DNA from: Achromobacter deleyi
Lineage (GTDB): Bacteria > Pseudomonadota > Gammaproteobacteria > Burkholderiales > Burkholderiaceae_B
Length of the DNA: 64,000 bases
Direction of reading: 5' to 3'
Assembly: GCF_016127315.1 (NCBI RefSeq)
Contig: NZ_CP065997.1
Coordinates: forward strand, 4,836,001 to 4,900,000
Below are positions 34,229 to 41,643 of this stretch, piece by piece (the first letter of the stretch is position 1; each line of letters starts with the position of its first letter). The notes beneath the pieces were generated by a model. The model had not been told where the DNA came from. It made no database searches and saw nothing but the letters and a program-made list of their open reading frames with translations. Made by a program: the position numbers and the translations under genes.

Positions 34229-34642
34229 TCACTGGCCGTTGCCGGGCAGTTCGCGGAAGCGGTCGATTTCCTGGCCGGGGCCGAAATCGTCCAGTTCATA
34301 CATCTGGCGCACCTCGATGGCGCAGGGCTGGCCGGGGAAGGGATCGGGAAAGCGCAGCGTCCATTGCAGCGCTTCCTCGCGCGAGCGCACCTGGATCACG
34401 GTGTAGCCGGCCACCAGTTCCTTGGTGTCGGCGAACGGCCCGTCGATGACCTTGCGCTGGCCCTGGTCGTCGTAGTGCACCCGCCAGCCCTTGGAGGACG
34501 GCTGCAGGCCGCTGGCGTCGAGCAGCACGCCGGCCTTGGCCAGGCCTTCATGGTAGGTCGCCATGGCGTCGAGCAGGCTGGCTTCGGGCAGCTTGCCGGC
34601 TTCGCTGTCGGCGTTGGCGCGAACGATGATCATGAATCGCAT
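34229..34642 (-). CDS. YciI-family (DGPF) protein
   Basis: The 137-residue protein has the YciI fold with MRFMIIVRANADSEAG, HYDDQGQRKVIDGPFADTKELVAGYTVIQVRSREEALQW and EVRQMYELDDF. The DGPF motif defines the group that accompanies ECF42 sigma factors. ATG at 34642 follows a GGAG-type site. It is the first gene of the YciI-VOC-sigma run. DGPF proteins are suspected to help or to be the target of the sigma factor; enzymatic activity is not established. Confidence 0.9.
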   Translation of the reverse strand: MRFMIIVRANADSEAGKLPEASLLDAMATYHEGLAKAGVLLDASGLQPSSKGWRVHYDDQGQRKVIDGPFADTKELVAGYTVIQVRSREEALQWTLRFPDPFPGQPCAIEVRQMYELDDFGPGQEIDRFRELPGNGQ

Positions 34643-34798
34643 CGGGAATCTCCTGGTATCGATGGACCCGGCCGCCAGGCGCGGCGGGGTCGGTACTGGC
34701 ACGACGCATGAGGCGCGCGCGAATCGACAGGGAATCGGGTGGATCAGGGTAAGTACTTAGCGTGCCGCCCCGTCACCGCCCGCGGCGATGATCCGGCG

Positions 34799-35152
34799 CT
34801 ACATGAAACAGGGCCCCAGCTCGCGCACCTCGACCGTGGCCCACTGCGCCGCCGGGCATTCGGCGGCCAGCGCCAAGGCCTGCTCGCGGTCGTCGCAGGT
34901 GAGCAGGAAGAAGCCGCCGATCATTTCCTTGGCTTCGGCGAAGGGGCCGTCGACCAGCGTGCGCTGGCCGTCGCGCACGCGCAGGCGCACGCCGTCCTTG
35001 TCGGACTTGAGGGATTCGGCGCGCGCCAGCAGCCCGCGCGCCTGCAGGCCTTCGGCGTAGCGTTGCATCTGCGCGTAGGCGTCGCGGCCCTGTTCGGGGG
35101 TGCGCTCGGCGCGCTGGCCGGTGGGTTCGACGATGAGAAGCATGTACGGCAT
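34799..35152 (-). CDS. Second YciI-family (DGPF) protein
   Basis: This 117-residue paralogue starts at ATG 35152 (MPYMLLIVEPTGQRAER). It carries DGVRLRVRDGQRTLVDGPFAEAKEMIGGFFLLTCDDREQALALAAECPAAQWATVEVRELGPCF. The DGPF motif and the final EVREL strand match the gene at 34229-34642, from which it is separated by 156 bp. Two tandem DGPF genes upstream of one sigma factor fit the usual ECF42 locus. The intervening gap could hold a promoter recognised by that sigma factor; none was obvious to me. Confidence 0.88.
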   Translation of the reverse strand: MPYMLLIVEPTGQRAERTPEQGRDAYAQMQRYAEGLQARGLLARAESLKSDKDGVRLRVRDGQRTLVDGPFAEAKEMIGGFFLLTCDDREQALALAAECPAAQWATVEVRELGPCFM

Positions 35153-35192
35153 GGCGGGTTCCTGGCGGGCGGGGCCCGGTGGACATGGCAAA

Positions 35193-35220
35193 CGGCCGCG
35201 CGCCGGAGGGCGCGCGGCCG
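35193..35220 (-). terminator. Strong GC hairpin between yciI-2 and the Xre operon
   Basis: A perfect 12-bp stem (35193-35204 with 35209-35220) with a 4-nt loop lies 48 bp past the Xre stop. On the minus strand it is followed by TTTGCC, a weak T tract. It is probably the terminator of the membrane-protein/Xre operon and separates it from the sigma-factor locus. Confidence 0.5.
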
Positions 35221-35268
35221 GGCAGTCGCCAGATTACCGCTGTTTGCGCGGCGCGGGATCGCGCCGCT

Positions 35269-35460
35269 TCAGTCTTCCTGGAAGATCGTCTCGATCGGCA
35301 GGCCGAACACGCGGGCGATGGCGAAGGCCAGCGGCAGACTCGGATCGTAGCGGCCGGTCTCGATCGCATTGACCGTCTGGCGCGACACGTTCAACTGTTC
35401 GGCCAGCGCGGCCTGGCTCCAGCCGCGTTCGGCGCGCAGGTCGCGGATCAGGTTTTTCAT
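35269..35460 (-). CDS. Small Xre/Cro-family HTH regulator
   Basis: The 63-residue protein is a single HTH domain: LRAERGWSQAALAEQLNVSRQTVNAIETGRYDPSLPLAFAIARVFGLPIETIF. It belongs to the very short Xre group (YozG-like) usually paired with a small membrane protein, as here: its ATG overlaps the stop of the membrane-protein gene. It is expected to repress its own operon by binding the two palindromes at 35862-35919. Confidence 0.9.
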   Translation of the reverse strand: MKNLIRDLRAERGWSQAALAEQLNVSRQTVNAIETGRYDPSLPLAFAIARVFGLPIETIFQED

Positions 35461-35843
35461 CGGTGGCGCAGGTAGTCGATGGCGCTGGTGGCGAGCCAGG
35501 CGGCGGCCATCAACGGCCAGACGAAGAACATGCTGAGCCGCGGAAAGCCGGCCAGTTCCAGGAAGCCGTAGGTGAAGGTGATGCCCGCCGTCGCCGTGGC
35601 GGCAATGGCCAGGTGTTCGGCCGTGGTCTTGCGGATGAACTCATCGGAACGTCGGATCTGGCGCACCACGGCGCGGATCACCAGCAGGATCGCCAGCACC
35701 GGGCTGGCCAGCAGGGCGGTGCGCAAGGCGCCCGGTTCGAGATGCAGGCCGGCGTACACCGACATGGCCACCATCGCCACGTACAGCGCCATGGCGCCGC
35801 CGAATTCCTTGAGATACAGGCGTCGCGCCTGGATTTGATGCAT
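35457..35843 (-). CDS. Small integral membrane protein paired with Xre regulator
   Basis: The 128-residue protein has four predicted spans (about 15-35, 42-62, 78-98 and 103-122) and a basic cytoplasmic loop near 62-73 (RQIRRSDEFIRKTTAEHLA). Pairing with a 63-residue Xre protein resembles other such couples, in which the membrane protein has an unknown sensory or transport role (DUF2178-like). It is the first gene of the operon, with its promoter about 30 bp upstream of the ATG. Confidence 0.75.
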   Translation of the reverse strand: MHQIQARRLYLKEFGGAMALYVAMVAMSVYAGLHLEPGALRTALLASPVLAILLVIRAVVRQIRRSDEFIRKTTAEHLAIAATATAGITFTYGFLELAGFPRLSMFFVWPLMAAAWLATSAIDYLRHR

Positions 35844-35861
35844 GAGGTCGTTCTCCGGTTG

Positions 35862-35919
35862 TGTAAAGCGTGCTTGACATTGTGGCGATGCGGTTTTGCT
35901 GTGTCAAGGTTCCTTTACA
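35862..35919 (-). promoter_or_regulatory. Minus-strand promoter between two mirrored 18-bp palindromes
   Basis: TGTAAAGCGTGCTTGACA (35862-35879) and its mirror TGTCAAGGTTCCTTTACA (35902-35919) are both imperfect 7-4-7 palindromes and inverse to each other. On the minus strand a perfect TTGACA (-35, 35907 to 35902) is followed by a 17-nt spacer and CACAAT (-10, 35884 to 35879). The -35 lies in one palindrome and the -10 touches the other. A repressor bound at both would block the polymerase. The start of transcription should be about 30 bp before the ATG at 35843. Confidence 0.75.
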
Positions 35920-35970
35920 TCGACAGCCAAAATAAAACCGGCCGCGGCCGGTTGGGGATCGACGGGGCGA

Positions 35971-37113
35971 TCAGGATTGGGTGGCGGCGGTGGCCTCGGT
36001 CGGCGTCAGGGTGGACGGCGCCGGCGCGGCATCCGGGCTGGCGGCCTCGGACCGTGCCGCGGGCGCCGGGGCGGCAACCGCGGCGGGCGGCGCGTCGGCC
36101 GGTTTGGCGGCCGGCGCACTGGCGGTGCTGGTCGGCGCGGCCTTGCCATTGGCGGCGGTGGCCGCCTTGCCGTCCGCGCCCTTGACCTCGGCCTGGGCCG
36201 GCTTGGCCGGGGCGGTGATGTCCATGATGAGTTCGACCCGGCGGTTGGCGGCGCGGCCGGCCGGCGTGTCGTTGGACTCGATCGGACGCGTCTCGGCGTA
36301 GCCCACGGCACGCAGGCGGCTGCCGGCCACGCCGTCGCGCACCAGTTCGCGCAGCACGCTGGTGGCGCGGCTGCTGGACAGTTCCCAGTTGGAGGCGAAC
36401 TGGCGGGTCTGGATCGGCACGGGGTCGCTGTGGCCCTCGACCGATACCTGGTACTCGTTCTTGTTGAGGATCGCGGCCAGGCGCTTGATCACGTCCAGGC
36501 CCGACGGGCTGAGGGTGGCCTGGCCCGACGGGAACAGCAGTTCGTTGCTGATGCGGAAGCTGACCGATTGCTCGTTAATGATGACGTCGACCGACTTGCC
36601 CAGGTCGCCCAGGCCAAGCGATTCCTTGGACGGCGCTTTCAGGGGCGGGGCGGCCTGCGCCAGCACCTCGCCCTCGGCGGCCGGCGCGTCCGCGGCCGCG
36701 GCCGTCGCCGCGGCGCTGGCCGCGGGCTTGCCGGCGTCGGCCCAGCTGGCGGGGATGGCCGGGGTGTCGAACTCGGCGTATTCGCCGTCGTACGCGGGCA
36801 GGCCCTTGGCCGCGAGGCTGCCGACCAGGTCAACCGGCTGCTCGCCGGCGTCCTGGAAACCGCCATGCAGGCGCGACACGGCCAGCATCACCACCAGCAT
36901 GGCCAGCAGCAGCGTGATCAGGTCCAGGTAGCTCAGCAGCCAGTTCTCGGCGTCGCTCTCGACCGTTTCGTCGACGTGCCAGCGGGCGTAGCGGTCCTTG
37001 CGGTCGCTCTTGCTCGGGCGCCAGCCGCTATTGGCCGCTGCCTTCTGCGCGCGCAGCTGGGCCTGGCGGGCCTGCTCGATCCGCTGCGCCAGGGAGGGGG
37101 AAATCAGGCTCAT
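35971..37113 (-). CDS. motB: MotB-like stator protein with OmpA domain
   Basis: The 380-residue protein has one span (about 59-82) with SYLDLITLLLAM, where Asp64 is the expected ion-conducting residue. A flexible Ala/Pro-rich region follows (about 105-160), then an OmpA-like peptidoglycan-binding domain (about 190-310: VEGHSDPVPIQTRQFASNWELSSSRATSVLRELV and AANRRVELIM). An extra 65-residue Ala/Pro/Thr tail makes it longer than typical MotB (about 300). The start overlaps the motA stop (ATGA). It anchors the stator to the cell wall. No flagellar switch or filament genes occur nearby. Confidence 0.85.
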   Translation of the reverse strand: MSLISPSLAQRIEQARQAQLRAQKAAANSGWRPSKSDRKDRYARWHVDETVESDAENWLLSYLDLITLLLAMLVVMLAVSRLHGGFQDAGEQPVDLVGSLAAKGLPAYDGEYAEFDTPAIPASWADAGKPAASAAATAAAADAPAAEGEVLAQAAPPLKAPSKESLGLGDLGKSVDVIINEQSVSFRISNELLFPSGQATLSPSGLDVIKRLAAILNKNEYQVSVEGHSDPVPIQTRQFASNWELSSSRATSVLRELVRDGVAGSRLRAVGYAETRPIESNDTPAGRAANRRVELIMDITAPAKPAQAEVKGADGKAATAANGKAAPTSTASAPAAKPADAPPAAVAAPAPAARSEAASPDAAPAPSTLTPTEATAATQS

Positions 37114-37973
37114 TGACGCGCGGCGGCGGGGCGGGTGATGGACACGGGTTTGGCGGCCGTGGACACCTGGCCCTCGGTCTTGCCGCGGGGCGCGGAGGCG
37201 CCGCCGTCGTAGATTTCGTCCTCGACGTGCATGACGAACGAGTTCAGGGTCTCGCGCACCACGGCCGGGCCGCGCTTCTCGCACATCATCGAGATGCCCT
37301 GCAGCACCATGTTCATGGACTCGACGCGGCGCGCGGTGCGGCGTTCGAGCTTGACGGCGATCGGCTTGCAGACGAGGTTGGCCAGCAGGATGCCGTAGAA
37401 GGTGGTCATCAGGCCGATGGCCAGCTGCTGGCCGATGGTGGTCATGCTGCCGTCGCCCAGCACGGCCATCAGGTTGATCAGGCCGACCAGCGTGCCCAGC
37501 ATGCCGAAGGCCGGCGCGAACGTGGCCATGACGCGGAACATCTGCGCCTCGGCCATTTCACGCGCCTTGAGCCGCGCCACGCGCCATTGCAGCAGCTCGA
37601 TGATCTGGTCTTCGGGGGTGTTGTCGATGATCAGCTGCACGCCGGTGCGCAGGAACGGGTTGGTGACCTTCTTCAGTTCCAGCTCGACCTTGTGGACGTC
37701 GGTGTTCATCCACAGCTGCGCCATGTTGACCAGTTCCTCGATGTCGCGCTGCTGGTCGTGCTGGTCGTGGCGGAACACGGTGCCGACCAGCTTGAAGACC
37801 CGCATCACTTCGGACAGCGGATAGGCGATGAACAGCGCGGCGGCGGTGCCGCCCAGCACGATGGCCAGGCCCGGCAGGTTGAAGTACATGCCGGGGTTGG
37901 TGGCGGCCAGCGCGATGACGATGACCAGGGTGAGCAGGCCGACAACGGCGCCGATGACGGTAGACGGATTCAT
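37110..37973 (-). CDS. motA: MotA-like stator protein (MotA/TolQ/ExbB family)
   Basis: The 287-residue membrane protein has four spans (about 5-25, 31-52, 150-170 and 183-203) and a cytoplasmic loop between spans 2 and 3. FAPAFGMLGTLVGLINLM and GQQLAIGLMTTFYGILLANLVCKPIAVKL are the hallmark motifs, with the conserved Pro in each. It forms a pentamer around two MotB subunits and conducts H+ or Na+. As there is no flagellar cluster in view, the pair could be an extra stator for flagella encoded elsewhere or serve another envelope motor. Confidence 0.88.
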   Translation of the reverse strand: MNPSTVIGAVVGLLTLVIVIALAATNPGMYFNLPGLAIVLGGTAAALFIAYPLSEVMRVFKLVGTVFRHDQHDQQRDIEELVNMAQLWMNTDVHKVELELKKVTNPFLRTGVQLIIDNTPEDQIIELLQWRVARLKAREMAEAQMFRVMATFAPAFGMLGTLVGLINLMAVLGDGSMTTIGQQLAIGLMTTFYGILLANLVCKPIAVKLERRTARRVESMNMVLQGISMMCEKRGPAVVRETLNSFVMHVEDEIYDGGASAPRGKTEGQVSTAAKPVSITRPAAARQ

Positions 37974-38198
37974 GGATCTTGCCCGATAGCGAGGGCATCC
38001 GGTTTACGGAATGCGGGAGAGTGGCAAATTCTAGCCACGCCGCGTCCGGGGCAATCCGCCGGAAAACGGGGCGAAAGGGGCGGTAAGCGCCGGCTTAAAC
38101 CGCCGTTCAGGTGGCTGGCCCCGTACGGAGCGTCGAACGGAAAAACGGGGTCGGGCTTGCCTGCGCCAGGGGCGGCGGCGTGTGCGCGCCGGCCGGGA

Positions 38199-38759
38199 TC
38201 AGCGCTTGCGCGCCTGCCATTCCTCGCGCGTGATTTCCCAGATCTCGGCCATCTGGCGTCCCGAGACGAAGCCGCGTTCCTCGGTGGCGACGCGCCGCAT
38301 GCCGGTGCGGTCGGACAGCCGGCGCGAGCCGTCGTTGGCCACGGCCTTGGGCGCGCGCAGCACTGGCTGGCCGAGCACCTCGAACCAGTAGGCGGTGACC
38401 GCCTCGCTGGCCTCGGTCATGTAGCCCTGGCCCTGGTACAGCGGGTCGAGCCAGAAGCCGCGGTGGTTGCCGGGGTCGTCGCGCATCAGGCTGATCAGGC
38501 CGATGAGGCGGTCCGGCTCGGTGCGCGGGCGCAGGGACCAATGCCACTGCACGCCGCGCCGCATGGCGGGCAGCGCCACCTGTTCCACGTAGGTGCGCGC
38601 GCCATCGGCCGGGTAGGGCCAGGGCACCTGTTCGGCCAGGTAGCGCACCACTTCCCATTGCGGAAAGATGCGCTGGATGGCGGGCGCGTCGTCCAGGCAC
38701 AGCGGTTGCAGCAGCAGGCGTTCGGTGCTCAGCGGAGGGTGAGGGGCATGGTCGGGCAT
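38199..38759 (-). CDS. GNAT-family N-acetyltransferase (RimJ/RimL type)
   Basis: The 186-residue protein starts at ATG 38759 (MPDHAPHPPL). It has STERLLLQPLCLDDAPAIQRIF at the start, WHWSLRPR and LIGLISLMRDDPGNHRGFWLDPLYQGQGYMTEASEAVTAYWF, the last containing the acetyl-CoA loop. A C-terminal extension EIWEITREEWQARKR is unusual. An extended reading frame further upstream overlaps the divergent NYN gene, so the shorter start is preferred. Substrate unknown. Confidence 0.82.
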   Translation of the reverse strand: MPDHAPHPPLSTERLLLQPLCLDDAPAIQRIFPQWEVVRYLAEQVPWPYPADGARTYVEQVALPAMRRGVQWHWSLRPRTEPDRLIGLISLMRDDPGNHRGFWLDPLYQGQGYMTEASEAVTAYWFEVLGQPVLRAPKAVANDGSRRLSDRTGMRRVATEERGFVSGRQMAEIWEITREEWQARKR

Positions 38760-38871
38760 CGCGGTCGGGGCAAGTGGGCCAGCGGAAATGTATATCATGG
38801 GCGGCAAAACGCGGCCAATCGCCCCGTGCCAGACGGCCGGGCCTATTGGCCGCAGCAACGGAGAAACACTT

Positions 38872-40386
38872 ATGAATGCCAACGAAAACGTCAGCATGGC
38901 GCTTTTTTGCGACTTCGAGAACGTGGCGCTTGGCGTGCGCGACACCAAGTACCAGAAGTTCGACATCCGGCCGGTGCTGGAGCGCCTGCTGCTCAAGGGC
39001 AGCATCGTGGTCAAGAAGGCCTATTGCGACTGGGAGCGCTACAAGGAATTCAAGGCGCCGATGCACGAGGCCAATTTCGAGCTGATCGAGATCCCGCACG
39101 TGCGCCAGTCGGGCAAGAACTCGGCCGACATCCGGCTGGTGGTGGACGCGCTGGACTTCTGCTACACCAAGTCGCACGTCAACACCTTCGTCATCATCAG
39201 CGGCGATTCCGATTTCTCGCCGCTGGTGTCCAAGCTGCGCGAGAACAACAAGAAGGTGATCGGGGTGGGGGTCAAGCAATCCACCTCGGACCTGCTGATC
39301 GCCAACTGCGACGAATTCATCTTCTATGACGACCTGGCCCGCGAAGGCCAGCGCGCCGCCGACGCCCGCCGCGACAACCGCGGCGGCGGCAACGCCGGCC
39401 AGCGCCGCTCGCCCGACGAAGAGCGCCGCCGCAAGGAAGAACTGGAAGCCCGCAAGACCCAGGCGGTGGACATGGTGGTCGAGACCTTCGAGGCGCTGAT
39501 GGCCGAACGCGGCGACAGCGGCAAGGTCTGGGCCTCGGCCCTGAAGGACGCCCTCAAGCGCCGCCGGCCCGACTTCAACGAGTCGTACTACGGCTTCCGG
39601 GCCTTCGGCAACCTGCTGGACGAGGCGCAGTCGCGCGGCTTCCTGGACGTCGGCCGCGAGGAAAAGTCGGGCACCTACGTGTATCGCGACAGCGCGGGCG
39701 GCACGCCGGCCAAGGTTGGCGGCAAGCCGGCGCTGCGCGCCATGGCGGCGGCGGTCGAGGCGCCCGAGAGCGCGGCGGATGCCGCCCCGGGCGCCCCGGC
39801 CGACGAGGCCGATGCCAAGCCTGCCCGTGGCGCGCGCGGCGGCCGCAAGAATGCGTCGGGTGGCCGCGGTGGCCGCCAGGGCGCGGGCCAGGCGTCGGGC
39901 CGCCAGGCTGGGGACCGCGACAGCGGCGAACCGGCGGCGCGCGAAGAGCGCGAGGCGTGGCCGCGGCAGGGCCAGGCGACAGCCGCCGTCGAGGCCTCTG
40001 CGGCGGTGACGCAGGCGGCTCCCGTCTCGCCTCCTGCGTCGATTTCCGAGCCCGCGGCCGTGCCCGCTTCGGATGACGTCCAATCCGCCGCCGAGGCCCA
40101 GGCCCCGGCGGAACCGAAGAGCCGGCGTGGCGCGCGCAGCGGCCGTGGCGCGGCCAAGACCGCCCGGACCGCCAAGGCGCCGGCCACCACCGCCAGCGAC
40201 GCCGATTCCGGCGCGGCGGCGCCATCCGCCGGACGCGCCAAAGCCACGGCGCCCGCCGTCGCGGACGGCCCGGCGCCGGAAAGCACGGCGCCGGACAATG
40301 CCGCGCCCGATGCGGCCCCGGCCAAGCCGGCGCGCAAGACCGCCACGCGCGCGCGCCGTCCGCGCAAGGCCGCCGACGCCGAGTAA
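38872..40386 (+). CDS. NYN-domain ribonuclease-like protein with LOTUS/OST-HTH domain
   Basis: The 504-residue protein has a PIN-like NYN domain (about 8-155) with acidic active-site residues Asp14 (FCDFENVAL), Asp86 (NSADIRLVVDALD) and Asp112/Asp114 (ISGDSDFSPLV), then a LOTUS/OST-HTH domain (about 195-272, VDMVVETFEALMAER, KDALKRRRPDFNESYYGFRAFGNLL). The tail (about 275-504) is Ala/Pro/Lys-rich and disordered. Bacterial LabA-like NYN proteins are suspected RNases; LOTUS domains bind RNA. The start has a GGAGAAA site. It stands alone, so its role in RNA processing is inferred from domains. Confidence 0.9.
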   Translation: MNANENVSMALFCDFENVALGVRDTKYQKFDIRPVLERLLLKGSIVVKKAYCDWERYKEFKAPMHEANFELIEIPHVRQSGKNSADIRLVVDALDFCYTKSHVNTFVIISGDSDFSPLVSKLRENNKKVIGVGVKQSTSDLLIANCDEFIFYDDLAREGQRAADARRDNRGGGNAGQRRSPDEERRRKEELEARKTQAVDMVVETFEALMAERGDSGKVWASALKDALKRRRPDFNESYYGFRAFGNLLDEAQSRGFLDVGREEKSGTYVYRDSAGGTPAKVGGKPALRAMAAAVEAPESAADAAPGAPADEADAKPARGARGGRKNASGGRGGRQGAGQASGRQAGDRDSGEPAAREEREAWPRQGQATAAVEASAAVTQAAPVSPPASISEPAAVPASDDVQSAAEAQAPAEPKSRRGARSGRGAAKTARTAKAPATTASDADSGAAAPSAGRAKATAPAVADGPAPESTAPDNAAPDAAPAKPARKTATRARRPRKAADAE

Positions 40387-40427
40387 ACCGGCGCGTGGGC
40401 CGGGGCCGGCGCCGCGCCGCCGGCCGT

Positions 40428-41252
40428 TCAATCCGTCACGGGGCCCCGGCCGTCATAGCGGCCGGGCGTGACGCCGTATTCGCGCTTGAACATGGCGATG
40501 AAGGCGCTGACGTTGTCGTAGCCCGACTCCAGGGCGGCGGCGGTCACGCCATGGCCGGCCGCCAGCATTTCCTGCGCCCGCATCAGCCGGGCGCGCTGAC
40601 GCCACACCCCCAGCGACAGGCCGGTCTCGGCCAGGAAGCGGCGCGCCAGCGTGCGCGGCGCCATGCCGATGGTGTCGGCCCAGGCGGCCAGCGGCCGGGT
40701 GTCGGCGGGCGCGTCCGACAGCGCCAGCGCCAGGCGTTGCAGCCGCGGCTCGCGCGGCAGCGTCAGGCCGTCGCCAGCGCGCGGCAGGGTCCGGATTTCG
40801 TCGCGCACCACCTCGGCGATGCGGACCTGGGCGGCGTTCCAGGCCGCGTCCGGCCAACCGGCGGCGCGCTCGACCGCCGCCAGCAGCAGCGCCGACGCCT
40901 GCAAGGCGCAGGGCGCCGCCGGCAGCTCGGCGCAGGCCGCGGGGCTGAGGTAGACGCTGTAGCCCGCGTACGGGCCGTGCGAGCGCAGCCCGTGCGGGCA
41001 GTCAGGCGGAATCCAGATCGCGTGGGCGGGCGGCGCGACCCATTGGCGGTCGCCGGCCAGCACCGTGAGCAGGCCGCGATAGGCGCCGAACAGCTGGCCG
41101 CGCGCATGCTGGTGCAGGGCGGTGTGCCGCAGCGCCGTGTCCTGGCGCCGCACCGCCAGCAGCGCCGGGCCATCGGGCGCCGCGGCCAGATTGGGGGCGA
41201 TCAGGGGCGAGGCGGCGGGGCGCGGGGGCGAAGCGGAAAGGCGCGCGGGCAT
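40428..41252 (-). CDS. AraC-family regulator with N-terminal cupin
   Basis: The 274-residue protein starts at ATG 41252 (MPARLSASPP); a TTG further upstream has no good ribosome site. An N-terminal AraC-type arabinose-binding-like domain (about 45-120, TALHQHARGQLFGAYRGLLTVLAG, HAIWIPPDCPHGL) precedes a double HTH (about 170-270, PLAAWADTIGMAPRTLARRFLAETGLSLGVWRQRARLMRAQEML, SGYDNVSAFIAMFKREYGVTPGRYDGRG). The upstream gap holds ATTGATTGTCAAAATTA, which partly resembles the AT-rich site near 11330. Target unknown. Confidence 0.85.
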   Translation of the reverse strand: MPARLSASPPRPAASPLIAPNLAAAPDGPALLAVRRQDTALRHTALHQHARGQLFGAYRGLLTVLAGDRQWVAPPAHAIWIPPDCPHGLRSHGPYAGYSVYLSPAACAELPAAPCALQASALLLAAVERAAGWPDAAWNAAQVRIAEVVRDEIRTLPRAGDGLTLPREPRLQRLALALSDAPADTRPLAAWADTIGMAPRTLARRFLAETGLSLGVWRQRARLMRAQEMLAAGHGVTAAALESGYDNVSAFIAMFKREYGVTPGRYDGRGPVTD

Positions 41253-41358
41253 GGCGGATCCAGGTTGGCACAAACACGGTATTGATTGTCAAAATTACCG
41301 CAGATTTGCCGCGCCGGGGCGATTATCGTGACCCTGTGCCCATCGACAGGAGAACATC

Positions 41359-41643
41359 ATGCAAGCACAGGATCTATTGCCGGACGACCGGAACGTTGCC
41401 CAATTCGAGGGCGTGACCGTGCGCAAGGGCACGGTCGGCGCCTTCCTGGTGAACGCGCGGGTGTGGTGCGACGCCCAGGCGGCGCCGGCCGCACGCGACG
41501 TCGCCGCCCGCGACATGCGGGACGCCTTGCCGGCGCTGCGCGCGCTGGGGCTGTTCGAGGTGCTGGAAGTGCGCGACCCGGCGCTGCGGCGCTGGCTGGA
41601 CACGGCCCAGGCCGCGTCCGCCGGCGACGGGGTCAAGGGGTGA
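41359..41643 (+). CDS. Conserved hypothetical protein (94 aa)
   Basis: The small soluble protein has an AGGAGA ribosome site 4 bp ahead of its ATG. It opens with MQAQDLLPDDRNVAQFEGVTVRKGTVGAFLVNARV and continues as an alternating helix pattern (RDMRDALPALRALGLFEVLEVRDP). The fixed, well-spaced motifs and codon use argue that it is real. It converges with ygfZ, overlapping its 3' end by 11 bp. I know of no function for it. Confidence 0.75.
   Translation: MQAQDLLPDDRNVAQFEGVTVRKGTVGAFLVNARVWCDAQAAPAARDVAARDMRDALPALRALGLFEVLEVRDPALRRWLDTAQAASAGDGVKG

Noticed and set aside
38107..40431. 774-codon minus-strand frame opposite the NYN-LOTUS gene
   Set aside because: It is Arg/Gly-rich shadow sequence; the NYN gene opposite has a full active site, a LOTUS domain and a good ribosome site. 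The real minus-strand gene here is the short GNAT at 38199-38759.
41274..41310. Shared operator between the AraC gene at 41252 and the CoA-transferase region at 11330
   Set aside because: ATTGATTGTCAAAATTA looks partly like the 11330-11352 region, but the arms do not form the same inverted repeat, so the likeness is probably just shared AT-richness.
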